Of a stretch of DNA of 61,174 nt, positions 24,792-34,649 are shown one piece after another (the first letter of the stretch is position 1; every line of letters starts with the position of its first letter). This stretch comes from an uncultured Pelagibacteraceae bacterium (GTDB lineage Bacteria > Pseudomonadota > Alphaproteobacteria > Pelagibacterales > Pelagibacteraceae). The position numbers were made by a program, and so were the translations under genes. The notes beneath the pieces were generated by a model that saw only the letters and a list, made by a program, of their open reading frames with translations, was not told where the DNA came from and searched no databases. The stretch is from positions 1 through 61,174 of the forward strand of contig CACEMG010000006.1 in the NCBI GenBank assembly GCA_902560565.1, in the 5' to 3' direction.

Positions 24792-25888
24792 TTTATAATT
24801 TCCTGTCTTATTATTTTAAGCCCAAAACCTTCTAAACTCACTATTTTCTTTGGTGATCTTGTTACTAAGATCATATTTTTTATATTTAGTGATTTAATCA
24901 TTTGTGCACCAATGCCATAGTTCCTAATCATTTGATCTGATTTTTTTAAATTTTTATTATTTTTATACGCTGTTAAAGTTTGAGTAACAGACTTTAAATT
25001 CGTATCTTTAATAAATACAAGAACACAATTATTAAAGTTTTTAAAATATTTAATTGTTTTATTAAATAAATCTGGGAACTTTTTACCCATTAAATAATTT
25101 TGAACTAAATTTGAAGAAATTACTCGAACCCTAATATTATTCCTTGGAGAAATCTTTCCCTTTATTAATGCAAAGTTTTCTGATCCATCGAGAATATTTT
25201 CAAAAATTTTAATTTTATATTTTTGATTAAGTATTTTAATTGTATCTGTTTTTTTTAATTTAACTAATTTTTCAACTTTCAATCGATAAGAAATCAGATC
25301 GTCTATTCTTCCAATTTTTAATTTATGGTTATTTGCAAAATCAATTAATTCTTTGCCTTTTGTCATCTTACCATTATCGTTCATTATTTCGCAAATAACA
25401 CCTGACGGGTTTTTCTTTGCGAGTTTAGATATGTCTACTGAACCTTCTGTATGTCCTGCTCTGACCAAAACACCGCCTTCTTTTGCAATAATCGGAAAAA
25501 TATGTCCTGGCGAAACAATTTCATTTTTTTTAACGTTACTTTTGATTGCCGTTTTAATAGTAGTATACCTATCTTTTGCAGAGATACCTGTTGTAACACC
25601 CCTTCTTGCCTCTATCGATATTGTAAATGCTGTTTGATTTCTCGATTTATTCACTGGTGACATCAATGATAAGTTAAGTTTCTTTGCTTGTTTATCTGTT
25701 AGAGATAAACATATTAACCCTCTACCATACTTGGCCATAAAGTTTATTTTTTTTGCTGTTATATTAGATGCTGGCACAACAAGATCACCTTCATTTTCTC
25801 TATTTTCATCATCAACCAAAATATACATCTCACCTTTTTTTGCAGCGCTTATAATTTTTTCAATTTTAGTAAAGTTATTTTTTTTCAT
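24788..25888 (-). CDS. ribB: 3,4-dihydroxy-2-butanone-4-phosphate synthase with degenerate GTP cyclohydrolase II-like domain
   Basis: 366 aa. The N-terminal half (to about 205) is an intact RibB: DDENRENEGDLV (about 26-37), RRGVTTGISAKDR, and RAGHTEGSVDISKLA. It makes dihydroxybutanone phosphate from ribulose-5-phosphate. The C-terminal half has the size and order of GTP cyclohydrolase II but lacks its zinc cysteines and catalytic residues; the place expected for SxCxTGDxxxSxRCDC holds RVRVISSNLVQNYL. Such RibB-X hybrids are known in proteobacteria, so a separate RibA is expected elsewhere. It overlaps ribE by 14 bases. Confidence 0.9.
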   Translation of the reverse strand: MKKNNFTKIEKIISAAKKGEMYILVDDENRENEGDLVVPASNITAKKINFMAKYGRGLICLSLTDKQAKKLNLSLMSPVNKSRNQTAFTISIEARRGVTTGISAKDRYTTIKTAIKSNVKKNEIVSPGHIFPIIAKEGGVLVRAGHTEGSVDISKLAKKNPSGVICEIMNDNGKMTKGKELIDFANNHKLKIGRIDDLISYRLKVEKLVKLKKTDTIKILNQKYKIKIFENILDGSENFALIKGKISPRNNIRVRVISSNLVQNYLMGKKFPDLFNKTIKYFKNFNNCVLVFIKDTNLKSVTQTLTAYKNNKNLKKSDQMIRNYGIGAQMIKSLNIKNMILVTRSPKKIVSLEGFGLKIIRQEIIK

Positions 25889-26468
25889 TTATAAATTTTT
25901 TCACATATTTTGACAAAATATCAATTTCAATATTCACAATATCATTTCTTTTCAATTTTTTTAAATTTGTTAGTTTTAATGTATGAGGTATAGCCCATAT
26001 TTGAAAGCCATCTTTTGTAATCTTTGAAATAGTTAATGATACACCATTAATAAGTATTGAAGCTTTTTCTATAAGAAATTTTTTAAATTTTTTAGGAATT
26101 AAAAATTCGTAAATAATTGATTTATCTACGATTGAAGTTTTTTTTACTTTTGCTGTTGCATCAACATGTCCTTGACAAACATGGCCTGAGATTTTTTGAC
26201 CATACTTTAAAGGTAATTCTAAGTTAATGTTGTCATTTAATCTAATTTTATTGAATTTTGAACGTTTTATCGTTTCCTTTGAAAGATAGAATTCTAATAT
26301 ACCGTTTTTTAGGGAAACTAATGTCAAGCATACCCCATCACAACATATGGAAACCCCTAAATCTTTTTTAGATAATTTAAGATTTGATTTTAAAAAAAGA
26401 TTACTCCCTTTTTTTCTATTAATTATTTTTTTTATTTTACCCTGATTAAAAATTATTCCATTAAACAT
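25875..26468 (-). CDS. ribE: riboflavin synthase alpha chain
   Basis: 197 aa with two lumazine-binding repeats: MFNGIIFNQGKIKKI to about residue 90, and a second from HVCQGHVDATAKV (about 96-108). CCDGVCLTLVSL and ILINGVSLTISKI are the matching motifs in each half. It dismutates two lumazines to riboflavin. It sits two bases downstream of ribD and overlaps ribB. Confidence 0.95.
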   Translation of the reverse strand: MFNGIIFNQGKIKKIINRKKGSNLFLKSNLKLSKKDLGVSICCDGVCLTLVSLKNGILEFYLSKETIKRSKFNKIRLNDNINLELPLKYGQKISGHVCQGHVDATAKVKKTSIVDKSIIYEFLIPKKFKKFLIEKASILINGVSLTISKITKDGFQIWAIPHTLKLTNLKKLKRNDIVNIEIDILSKYVKKFINEKK

Positions 26469-26470
26469 AT

Positions 26471-27571
26471 CTAATAATATCTCAAAACTTTATCATCTCC
26501 AGTGTAAGTTTTGACTTCTTCATAATTTTTGAAGTTTTTTTTAACTTTCTTTTCAAAATTAGACAATTCAATTACACCATTTTTTTTAAGTTTTTTTGAG
26601 GATTTAAAATGAAAGAATTCATTAAAAGCTTTATTAGCTAAAAAATTTTGAGTTAAATTTTCCCCACCCTCTACCAACACATAAAATAAACTCTCATTAT
26701 ATAATTTTTTTAAAACATCAAAAAGAGAAAAGTTTTTATTTTTTAAATTAAGATATATAAGCCTTACACCAAACCTTTTCAAAAGTTTTATTTTTTTTTT
26801 ATTATTTTTATTATAGAAAATATAGGTTGGTATTTTCTTAGCAGTTTTAATGATAAATGAATTAATTTTTAAATTTAAATTTTTATCTAATACAACTCGT
26901 ACAGGAGAATATTGTTCTAGTGAATTTAATCGACAGCTTAATTTTGGATTATCCGAATTTAATGTTTTATAAGATATTAAAATTGCATGAGATCTATACC
27001 TCAATAAATGTGATACATCTTGAGAAAAATTGTTAGTTAACATTTTACTTTTTTTAGATTTGATAAAGTTATCCTTAGAGGACGCTATTTTTCCAATTAC
27101 GTATGGTAATTTATTTTTCTTAATATAAAAATAGCTTTTATAAAACTTATTAAGCTTTTTACTTAAAATACCCTCTTTCACTTTAATTTTTTTATTTTTA
27201 AAGAATTTTTTTGCAGTTTTACTTGTTCTTGGATCAATATCATTAATTCCATAAACAACATTTTTAATTTTTTTGTTTTTAATTAAATTTGTGCATGGTG
27301 GTGTTTTACCATGATGATTGCAAGGCTCGAGTGTAACATATAAAGTTGAACCATCTACATTAATCGAAGAATTTTTAATTGCATTAGCCTCTGCGTGAGG
27401 TCTTCCATTAAACCCAGTTACTCCTGATGAAATAATTTGATTATTTTTGACTAATACGCAACCTACAGATGGATTTTCACCTGTGAGGCCATGATTGTTT
27501 TCAGCCAAGCACAAAGCCTGTTCCATATAGAAATTATCATCTAACTTTGAATTATTTCTTTTTGAAGACAT
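26471..27571 (-). CDS. ribD: bifunctional diaminohydroxyphosphoribosylaminopyrimidine deaminase / uracil reductase
   Basis: 366 aa. The deaminase domain (about 10-150) has the zinc site HAEANAI (His59, Glu61) and [11 protein letters not shown] (about 83-93). The reductase domain (about 158-366) begins [13 protein letters not shown] and has [12 protein letters not shown]. It carries out two steps from the GTP cyclohydrolase II product. It overlaps nrdR by 20 bases; the start at 27571 is the first Met after which the deaminase helix (MEQALCLAE) follows. Confidence 0.95.
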   Translation of the reverse strand: MSSKRNNSKLDDNFYMEQALCLAENNHGLTGENPSVGCVLVKNNQIISSGVTGFNGRPHAEANAIKNSSINVDGSTLYVTLEPCNHHGKTPPCTNLIKNKKIKNVVYGINDIDPRTSKTAKKFFKNKKIKVKEGILSKKLNKFYKSYFYIKKNKLPYVIGKIASSKDNFIKSKKSKMLTNNFSQDVSHLLRYRSHAILISYKTLNSDNPKLSCRLNSLEQYSPVRVVLDKNLNLKINSFIIKTAKKIPTYIFYNKNNKKKIKLLKRFGVRLIYLNLKNKNFSLFDVLKKLYNESLFYVLVEGGENLTQNFLANKAFNEFFHFKSSKKLKKNGVIELSNFEKKVKKNFKNYEEVKTYTGDDKVLRYY

Positions 27572-28010
27572 CTATCTTGTCAACAAACTGGATAAAATCT
27601 TTTTCTTCCCTGAAATTTCTGTAAACAGAAGCAAATCTAACATAAGCTACAGGATCTAAATCTTTAAGACCTTCCATTACCATAGTACCGATTGTTGATG
27701 ATGAAATCTCGCTCTGTCCAAGTTCCTCTAATGATCTAGAAATTTTTGTTATAAATTTTTCCACAGTGTCAGTATCTATTGGTCTTTTCTTTAAAGCTAT
27801 ATATATAGATTTAGAGAGTTTTTCTCTGTCAAAGGCTGATTTTCGACCATTTTTTTTTACGACCATAAGTTCTCTAAACTGTATCCTTTCAAATGTAGTA
27901 AATCTCTCACCACACGAGCAAAGTCTTCTTCTTCTAATTGCAGTTCCATCCTCGGTAGGTCGTGAATCAACTACAGAAGTTTCACCTTTTTTTTCACACG
28001 GACAGATCAT
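27552..28010 (-). CDS. nrdR: transcriptional repressor NrdR
   Basis: 152 aa. It represses ribonucleotide reductase genes, sensing ATP/dATP through an ATP-cone ([20 protein letters not shown], about 51-70). The [14 protein letters not shown] core is canonical. The zinc ribbon is odd: both knuckles are CxC (Cys3/Cys5 and Cys31/Cys33) instead of the usual CxxC. The gene lies between glyA and ribD, a common alphaproteobacterial order. Confidence 0.95.
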   Translation of the reverse strand: MICPCEKKGETSVVDSRPTEDGTAIRRRRLCSCGERFTTFERIQFRELMVVKKNGRKSAFDREKLSKSIYIALKKRPIDTDTVEKFITKISRSLEELGQSEISSSTIGTMVMEGLKDLDPVAYVRFASVYRNFREEKDFIQFVDKIDVFKKK

Positions 28011-28027
28011 AAATTTTTTTTTAAGTA

Positions 28028-29339
28028 CTATCTTAAATGCTTATATATAGGGAAGTTTGAACAAAGATCTACAACTTCTTTCCTTACTTCAGCTTCAACT
28101 TTACTATTATCTTCTGGATTTTCTGATAATCCTTTAATGACTTTCGTAATTAAATGACCAACTTTTTCAAATTCTTTTAAACCAAACCCTCTAGTAGTTG
28201 CTGCTTGTGATCCTAATCGAATTCCTGATGTAACCATTGGACTTTCTGTATCGAAAGGTATTCCGTTTTTATTACATGTAATATTTGCTTTTGATAAACT
28301 ATCCGCAGCTATATTACCCTTTACATTAAAAGGTCTTATATCAACTAACATTAAATGTGTGTCAGTACCACCAGAATAAATTTTGAAACCGTTATTTTTT
28401 AATGTTTCTGCTAACATTTTAGCATTTGCCAAAACTGAACTTATGTATTCTCTAAATTCTGGTTTTAAAGCTTCAAGAAATCCTACAGCTTTTGCAGCAA
28501 TTATATGCATTAATGGTCCACCTTGATACCCAGGAAAGACAGCTGTATTAAATTTTTTTAGCAAGATCTTCATGATTTGTTAAAATAATTCCACCTCTTG
28601 CACTTCTAAATACTTTATGAGTTGTTGATGTAACTACATGTGCATGATCTACAGGATTAGGATACCCTTTACCAGCGACTAGACCAGAAAAATGCGCCAT
28701 ATCAACCATTAGGTACGCACCAATTTTATCACAAATTTCTCTAAACCTTTTAAAGTCAATAACTCGTGAGTAAGCGCTAGCTCCAGCAATAATTAATTTA
28801 GGCTTATGTTCTATTGCCATTTTTTCTATTACATCGTAATCAAGAAGTTCAGTTTTTTTATCTACATCATAAGAAATTGCATTAAACCATTTTCCCGACA
28901 TAGATATTTTTAAGCCGTGTGTTATATGACCACCAGAGTCCAAACTCATACCCATGAATGTATCACCTGGTTTTAATAAAGCTAAAAACACTGCACCATT
29001 TGCTTGTGCGCCTGAATGAGGTTGAGAATTAGCAAATTTACAATTAAATAATTTTTTTAATCTTTCATTAGCTAAAGTCTCAGCTACATCAACATGTTCA
29101 CATCCATTATAATATCTTTTACCTGGATAACCTTCTGCATATTTATTAGTCAATACAGATCCCTGAGCCTCTAATACAGCTTGAGACACAATATTTTCTG
29201 ATGCAATAAGTTCAATATGATTTTGTTGTCTTATAAGTTCATCAGTAACTGCTTTATAAACTTCGGGATCTGTTTCTGAAAGTTTTTTTTCAAAAAAATT
29301 TTTATAATCTACGTTTAAATACTTTCCTTCACTTGACAT
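28028..29339 (-). pseudogene. glyA: serine hydroxymethyltransferase, interrupted by a one-base frameshift (probably a sequence indel)
   Basis: The first frame (29339 down to a stop at about 28548) runs from [12 protein letters not shown] through the PLP-lysine motif [13 protein letters not shown] to NHEDLAKKI. The remainder, [20 protein letters not shown] onward to YKHLR, is in another frame down to 28028. The break is a run of seven A on the coding strand (28559-28553); six would restore [11 protein letters not shown] and a 436-aa protein of normal length. All catalytic parts are present across the two pieces. GlyA makes glycine and methylene-THF from serine and is normally essential, so an indel in the sequence or tolerated slippage is likelier than true loss. 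Confidence 0.93.
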
Positions 29340-29347
29340 ACTTTCTC

Positions 29348-29773
29348 CTATATTTTTTTAACTCTTCTTAAGTGTCTCCCACCCTCAAATTTTGTATTCA
29401 AAAAAACACTAATAAATTTTAATGCGTTATTTTTTGAAATTAACCTAGAACCTAATGTAATAACATTTGCATCATTATGCAATCTAGATAATTTAGTTGA
29501 TTTCAAGCTAAAGCATTGGGCAGCTCTGATATTCCTGTGTTTATTAGCCGCTATATTCATGCCAGTTCCTGAACCACAAATTAAAATGCCAACGTTTCTT
29601 TTATTTTTCTTTACATTATTTGCTAATTTATGGGCATAAAGTGGATAATCGACACTTTTATCGGAAAAAGGTCCTAAATCTTGAAAAGATAATTTCTTCT
29701 TTTTTAAAAAATCTAATACTTTTTTTTTTAAAGCAAAACCGGCATGATCGGATGAAATAAATATTTTTTTCAA
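29348..29773 (-). CDS. rpiB: ribose-5-phosphate isomerase B
   Basis: 141 aa. RpiB/LacAB family: [13 protein letters not shown] (about 7-19), [11 protein letters not shown], the catalytic-Cys motif [17 protein letters not shown] (about 63-79) and [14 protein letters not shown]. It interconverts ribulose-5- and ribose-5-phosphate. It stands nine bases before glyA, a common alphaproteobacterial pair. Confidence 0.93.
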   Translation of the reverse strand: MKKIFISSDHAGFALKKKVLDFLKKKKLSFQDLGPFSDKSVDYPLYAHKLANNVKKNKRNVGILICGSGTGMNIAANKHRNIRAAQCFSLKSTKLSRLHNDANVITLGSRLISKNNALKFISVFLNTKFEGGRHLRRVKKI

Positions 29774-29793
29774 TAAAATATTATATTAAAAAT

Positions 29794-30417
29794 TTAATTA
29801 AATTTATAGTCCAAAACGCATGCAACTAAATGAACTCTATTTTCTTCACCACCATTAAATGCGTTGTGATATTTAATATTATTTGTAACCCACACTGATC
29901 CGTCTGCTGGCATATGTTCTGCTCTTTTGTCTATTACCATTATAGCGCCTGGATTTGTATAGATTGGTATATGTAATCTTGGCTCTGGATCTCTGTGCCA
30001 GCTTAAAGTTGATCTTGGTTCTTTTAATAAAAGTCTTACTCTTCCAAGTTTATATCTTTTAGATAGTTCATCGAAAACTTCTTTGAAATAAGTATGTTCG
30101 AATTCTTTAACAAATTCTGTATATTTGCTTTCATCAATTTTTATATCTCTTGATACTTCTACTCCAGTTGCATCAGGCTTAGTCCAATAAACACCTCTTA
30201 CTTTATTTCCTTTAATTGAATCTGGATCGCCTGGTATTTGGTTCAATGAAATACCCGCAAAGTGTGGTATTCCTAAACTTGTATCAAATCCTTTAATCTT
30301 TAAAACCTCATTACAAGCATTTCTTAATTTATCTATATCGAATTTTATAGCTTGCTTCTGAAAATCGTTTGGAAAATTTATATTTGAATATCTATTTAAA
30401 GAAGTCACATTTGTCAT
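29794..30417 (-). CDS. aspartyl/asparaginyl beta-hydroxylase-type 2-oxoglutarate oxygenase
   Basis: 207 aa. The iron- and 2OG-binding layout is visible in the C-terminal half: SWHRDPEPRLHIPIYT (HxD type; about 139-154) and the distal His in YHNAFNGGEENRVHLVAC, with the Arg that would bind 2OG. The fold fits the Asp_Arg_Hydrox family. The N-terminal 70 residues are less conserved. The target (peptide, free amino acid or lipid) cannot be told. It is divergent from hemB. Confidence 0.75.
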   Translation of the reverse strand: MTNVTSLNRYSNINFPNDFQKQAIKFDIDKLRNACNEVLKIKGFDTSLGIPHFAGISLNQIPGDPDSIKGNKVRGVYWTKPDATGVEVSRDIKIDESKYTEFVKEFEHTYFKEVFDELSKRYKLGRVRLLLKEPRSTLSWHRDPEPRLHIPIYTNPGAIMVIDKRAEHMPADGSVWVTNNIKYHNAFNGGEENRVHLVACVLDYKFN

Positions 30418-30486
30418 ATTAAATTAATACTTTATTTATTGTTATATTACATATAACTATTGTCGCATATAAAAAAAATATTGAGA

Positions 30487-31476
30487 ATGATTATCACTGG
30501 TAAATACCCTCAGTTACGTTTAAGAAGAAATCGTAAAAGAGAATGGTCTAGAAGATTGACTAGTGAGAACAGCTTATCTGTAAACGACCTAATTTTACCA
30601 ATATTTATTGTCGATGGAAAAAATAAAAAAATACCAATTAAATCCATGCCTGGTGTTTTTAGATATTCTCTCGACAAGTTAAATTCGATTGTTCAGTCAG
30701 CTATTAATTCAGGCATTCCAATGATTGCTCTTTTTCCATATACCAAAAGTTATCTAAAAAATTCTCTTGGCACAGAATCACTAAATCCAAATAATTTAGT
30801 ATGTAGAGCATGCAAATTAATCAAAAAAAAATTTAAAAATAAAATTGGAATTATGTGTGATGTAGCATTAGATCCTTACACATCTCATGGGCACGATGGT
30901 ATTTATCAAAACAATGATGTTGAAAATGATGAAACTATTAAAATTTTAGTAGAACAATCTTTAATCCAAGCATCATCAGGATGTGATGTATTGGCACCAT
31001 CTGATATGATGGATGGCAGAATTGGTAAAATACGTAAAGCTTTAGATTTTAATGGTTTTAAACATGTTCAAATTTTATCTTATGCTGTGAAATTCGCATC
31101 TGGATATTATGGACCATTTAGAGATGCAGTAGGTTCTAAAAATTTACTTAAAGGAAATAAAAAGACATATCAAATGGATTTTAAAAATTCGGATGAGGCT
31201 TTAAGAGAAGTAGCTTTAGACATTAAAGAAGGGGCTGATATGGTTATTATAAAACCAGGCCTACCTTACTTAGATATAATTCAAAAAGTTAAAAGTAATT
31301 TTAAAATTCCAGTAATTGCTTATCAAGTCTCCGGTGAATATAGTATGATAACAAATTCAATCCAAAAAAAGATTTATAATAAAGATGTAATAATGGAGAC
31401 CCTAATTAGTTTTAAAAGATCAGGAGCTAATGCAATAATTACATATTTTGCAGATAAAATTGCTAAGGAACTTTAA
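30487..31476 (+). CDS. hemB: porphobilinogen synthase (delta-aminolevulinate dehydratase)
   Basis: 329 aa from ATG 30487; a TTG at 30460 would add nine residues before MIITGKYP. It joins two aminolevulinates for tetrapyrrole synthesis. The Schiff-base lysines are in YAVKFASGYYGPF and VIIKPGLPYLD. The metal site reads CDVALDPYTSHGHDG, with Ala/Asp in place of the zinc cysteines, which marks the Mg-type enzyme common in alphaproteobacteria. The 3' end lies three bases from convergent recO. Confidence 0.95.
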   Translation: MIITGKYPQLRLRRNRKREWSRRLTSENSLSVNDLILPIFIVDGKNKKIPIKSMPGVFRYSLDKLNSIVQSAINSGIPMIALFPYTKSYLKNSLGTESLNPNNLVCRACKLIKKKFKNKIGIMCDVALDPYTSHGHDGIYQNNDVENDETIKILVEQSLIQASSGCDVLAPSDMMDGRIGKIRKALDFNGFKHVQILSYAVKFASGYYGPFRDAVGSKNLLKGNKKTYQMDFKNSDEALREVALDIKEGADMVIIKPGLPYLDIIQKVKSNFKIPVIAYQVSGEYSMITNSIQKKIYNKDVIMETLISFKRSGANAIITYFADKIAKEL

Positions 31477-31479
31477 TTA

Positions 31480-32163
31480 TTATTTGTTTAATAAATTTTC
31501 AAACTCCATTCTTTGAATGGGAACTTTTAAATTATTTGGTGTAAATATATTCTTTTCCATATAGCTGCTTACAATTGTAAAGCCTCTTAAAATTTCAAAA
31601 TATTCAACTTTTTCAATATTTTCATTAACTAGGAAATTGGGGACAGTTTTTTTTTGTTTTGAGGATTTGACGTAGAAAACCTCTTTGTTATTTACGATTT
31701 CTTTATCTACAATATTTTTTAAATTTAAGTCATACCCTAAGTATTTTAAAAGTTTCAATTCCCAGTTTATGTAATTTTTTAACCAATTATTTTTTTCTAA
31801 TAAGTTGAAAAAATTTTGTATGAGATTAAATATATCAAAATTATTTTCATTTTCAGGTGTCAAATTTTTTATTAAGCTCATCGCAGATATAATAGAATAT
31901 AGTTTTTTCTGATTATTAAAATAAATAGGAGTATATGCTTTTATAATTTCTGCTTTAATCGAGGATACTCTTGTTTCATTTTTGGAATTTAAATTTAAAT
32001 GAAAATAATTACCAATCTGGAGATAGCCTTTAATCTTTTTTGATGTTCCGCCAAATATAATCCCAGAAGTTTTACCACTTTGTTTTGTATAAAAATCTGC
32101 AATTATAGAATTTTCATTATATTTAAATTTATTAATCAAAAATCCTTGGTCAACTCTTGTCAT
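31480..32163 (-). CDS. recO: DNA repair protein RecO
   Basis: 227 aa. An N-terminal OB-fold (DQGFLINKFKYNENSIIADFYTK, then a GxxSKKIKGYLQIGNYF strand) is followed by a helical domain. No zinc cysteines are seen. RecO helps load RecA on SSB-coated DNA. It overlaps rnc by four bases. In most alphaproteobacteria era lies between rnc and recO; here it does not. Confidence 0.88.
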   Translation of the reverse strand: MTRVDQGFLINKFKYNENSIIADFYTKQSGKTSGIIFGGTSKKIKGYLQIGNYFHLNLNSKNETRVSSIKAEIIKAYTPIYFNNQKKLYSIISAMSLIKNLTPENENNFDIFNLIQNFFNLLEKNNWLKNYINWELKLLKYLGYDLNLKNIVDKEIVNNKEVFYVKSSKQKKTVPNFLVNENIEKVEYFEILRGFTIVSSYMEKNIFTPNNLKVPIQRMEFENLLNK

Positions 32164-32822
32164 AATTTATCTACTTTGTTCATAAGTTTACTCGCAGCAT
32201 TTTGCTCTGCAATTTTTTTCGAGGACCCAATACCAAATTCGGGTTTTGAATTTTTAATTTTTACTTGAATTTTAAAAATTGGCTTATGATGCGGACCTTT
32301 GCTTTCTAAAAGCTTATAGATTGGCAATGCTTTAAACTCCTTTAATGAGTGTTCTTGTAATCTTGTTTTTGCGTCTATTTCTGTATTAATAGAATTTTTC
32401 AGATCTGTTGACCATAAATATAAAATAATTTTTTCTGCAACTATAATACCTTGATCTAAAAAAATAGCTCCGATTATTGCTTCACAAGTATCTGAAATAA
32501 TTTTATCTTCAATAGTATTATTAGCCTTTGTTGATGTGTTTGTTTTAATAACTTTATTTAATTGTAAAAATTTACATACCTCATAACATTTTTTTTTATT
32601 TACTAATGAGGCTAGTTTTTTATCTAATATACCTTCTTTTTCATTTGGATATAATTCAAGTAATTTTTTTGCAATTACAAAGCCAAGAACTCTATCACCT
32701 AAAAATTCGAGCTTTTCATTATTAACGTTTTTATCATAACTCTTATGGGTTAAAGACTGAATTAAAAGATTTCTGTCTTTAAATTTTATTTTGAGTTTTT
32801 TTTCAATATCTTCTATTTTCAT
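32160..32822 (-). CDS. rnc: ribonuclease III
   Basis: 220 aa. The nuclease signature NEKLEFLGDRVLGFVIAK (about 35-52) and a second acidic site DTCEAIIGAIFLDQG (about 110-124) are intact. The C-terminal dsRNA-binding domain (about 150-220) ends GSSKKIAEQNAASKLM. It processes rRNA precursors and structured RNAs. It lies one base from lepB. Confidence 0.96.
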   Translation of the reverse strand: MKIEDIEKKLKIKFKDRNLLIQSLTHKSYDKNVNNEKLEFLGDRVLGFVIAKKLLELYPNEKEGILDKKLASLVNKKKCYEVCKFLQLNKVIKTNTSTKANNTIEDKIISDTCEAIIGAIFLDQGIIVAEKIILYLWSTDLKNSINTEIDAKTRLQEHSLKEFKALPIYKLLESKGPHHKPIFKIQVKIKNSKPEFGIGSSKKIAEQNAASKLMNKVDKL

Positions 32823-32823
32823 A

Positions 32824-33549
32824 TTATATAATTTTTTTGAAAAATCTATCGAATCTAATTAGCTTATTCCAACGCCATATTTCAAATATACTTCCCTTTC
32901 TAGTGTCAGAAGAGAAAAATATAAATTGCGCTTTACCTACCAAATTGTTTTCATGAACATATCCAACACTGCTTAAGAACCTGCTATCTTTTGAACAGTC
33001 TCTATTATCACCTAAAAAGAAATAATGTTTATCTGGAACAACAAATTTTTGTGAATTCTGAAATGTATAATATTTACCATAAACAGTTTTAAATTTTTTA
33101 TTAGATAGTTTTTCTTCAAAAGTATTTACATCAATTGGTTTATCTCCACAGAATATGATATCATCGTTCGATACAAGATCTTTAAATACCTCAAGATCGT
33201 TAATGTAAATTAGTCCATCAATAAATTGTATTGTATCACCGGGACCGCCAATCAATCTTTTTATATAATCTGTTCGATTATCGGCTGGTGTCTTAAACAC
33301 TACAACATCTCCAATTTTTGGTTTCTTGCCTAAAATTCTATTTTTGAATAAGGGTGGACTGAAGGGAAATGAATGTTTGCTGTAACCATAGCTGTATTTA
33401 GTAACAAAAAGTCTATCTCCAACAAGTAAATTGGGTTCCATTGATGATGAGGGTATATAAAATGGCTGAATAAATATTGATCTTATGAATATAGCAATAA
33501 TCAATGCATAAAATAGAGTTTTTATATTTTCGTAAAATACTTTCTTCAT
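32824..33549 (-). CDS. lepB: signal peptidase I
   Basis: 241 aa. One N-terminal membrane helix (about 11-29) is followed by the catalytic Ser in IPSSSMEPNLLVGD (Ser36) and the general-base Lys in DYIKRLIGGPGD (Lys97). HYFFLGDNRDCSKDSR is the conserved box near the C-terminus. It cleaves signal peptides at the periplasmic face. It overlaps acpS by four bases. Confidence 0.96.
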   Translation of the reverse strand: MKKVFYENIKTLFYALIIAIFIRSIFIQPFYIPSSSMEPNLLVGDRLFVTKYSYGYSKHSFPFSPPLFKNRILGKKPKIGDVVVFKTPADNRTDYIKRLIGGPGDTIQFIDGLIYINDLEVFKDLVSNDDIIFCGDKPIDVNTFEEKLSNKKFKTVYGKYYTFQNSQKFVVPDKHYFFLGDNRDCSKDSRFLSSVGYVHENNLVGKAQFIFFSSDTRKGSIFEIWRWNKLIRFDRFFKKII

Positions 33550-33932
33550 AATTTATTTATTATAACGTAGGCAATAGAATACTCTTTTTCATCAGATAAA
33601 GAGATATAAACACTAAATTTTTTTGATTTAAATTTTTTGTTCAAAATCTCTTTTACCTTGTTATTATAAGATATTGTTGGTTTGCCTAACTTATTTTTTT
33701 TTACAGAAATATCCTTAAAATTAATTCCTTTTCTAAAACCTGTACCAATTGATTTTACAAATGCCTCTTTTGCTGCAAATCTTTTAGCAAAAAAGTTTGT
33801 TTTATTTTTAACTTTTTTTGAGTCTTTAATTTCATTTTCTGAAAATATCCTTGAAAGAAATTTATGATTTTTAATTAAATTCTTAATTCTTGAATTTTTA
33901 ATTATATCAACACCGTTACCGACTATTTCCAT
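33546..33932 (-). CDS. acpS: holo-[acyl-carrier-protein] synthase
   Basis: 128 aa. IVGNGVDIIKNSRIK at the N-terminus holds the metal-binding Asp, and FFAKRFAAKEAFVKSIGTG (about 47-65) the Glu and Lys of the active site. It attaches the phosphopantetheine arm to ACP. It is packed between pdxJ (no gap) and lepB. Confidence 0.94.
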   Translation of the reverse strand: MEIVGNGVDIIKNSRIKNLIKNHKFLSRIFSENEIKDSKKVKNKTNFFAKRFAAKEAFVKSIGTGFRKGINFKDISVKKNKLGKPTISYNNKVKEILNKKFKSKKFSVYISLSDEKEYSIAYVIINKL

Positions 33933-34649
33933 TTATTTACAAATTTTTTTAAATTTTTTAATTACATTTTTTAATCCAAAAAAAATCGACTCCCCGATTA
34001 TAAAATGACCTATATTAAATTCTGATATTTCATTAATTTTGGATAATAAAATCGTGCTTTTATAATCAAGGCCATGACCGGCATGTACTTCAATACCTAA
34101 AGATTTTGCATATGAGGCACATTTTCTTATTTTTTTTAACTCATTATTATAATTTTTTTTTAACCTAACTAATCTTGATAACTTTCCTGTATGAATTTCT
34201 ATACATTTTGTTTTTATCTTTTTAGAAAGTTTAATATCTTCAATACTTGGGTTGATAAATAAGCTAGTTCTTATTTTATTTCTATTAAATAATTGAATTA
34301 TATAAGATATCTTTTTAGAATTTTTTTTTAAATTAAGACCACCTTCTGTAGTAACTTCGTTTCTTTTTTCAGGTACCAGACAAACAAACCTTGGTTTACA
34401 CTTTAAAGCTAATTTAGTGATTTTTTCGTTTGTAGATAATTCAAGGTTAATTGGAATTTTTTTAAACTTAGATAATGTGATCAGGTCTTTATCATTAATA
34501 TGTCTTCTATCTTCTCTTAAATGTATTGTAATAGAATCTGCACCAAGTTTCATTACATATTTAGCTGCATTTAATATATTAGGATGATCCTCACCTCTTG
34601 CATTTCGTATCGTGGCTACATGGTCAATGTTTATACCTAGTCTTTTCAT
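33933..34649 (-). CDS. pdxJ: pyridoxine 5'-phosphate synthase
   Basis: 238 aa. LGINIDHVATIRNARGEDHP (about 4-23) is the PdxJ start; SITIHLREDRRHINDKDL, CLVPEKRNEVTTEGG and EVHAGHGLDY follow in the usual order. It makes pyridoxine phosphate from deoxyxylulose-phosphate and aminoacetone phosphate. PLP is the cofactor of GlyA and MetY here. It shares one base with pyrE. Confidence 0.96.
   Translation of the reverse strand: MKRLGINIDHVATIRNARGEDHPNILNAAKYVMKLGADSITIHLREDRRHINDKDLITLSKFKKIPINLELSTNEKITKLALKCKPRFVCLVPEKRNEVTTEGGLNLKKNSKKISYIIQLFNRNKIRTSLFINPSIEDIKLSKKIKTKCIEIHTGKLSRLVRLKKNYNNELKKIRKCASYAKSLGIEVHAGHGLDYKSTILLSKINEISEFNIGHFIIGESIFFGLKNVIKKFKKICK

Noticed and set aside
29658-29667. 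TTATCGGAAA, matching one arm of the recombinase palindrome (also at 47311-47320)
   Set aside because: Single arms inside rpiB and the MATE gene without a partner arm; expected by chance in AT-rich DNA.
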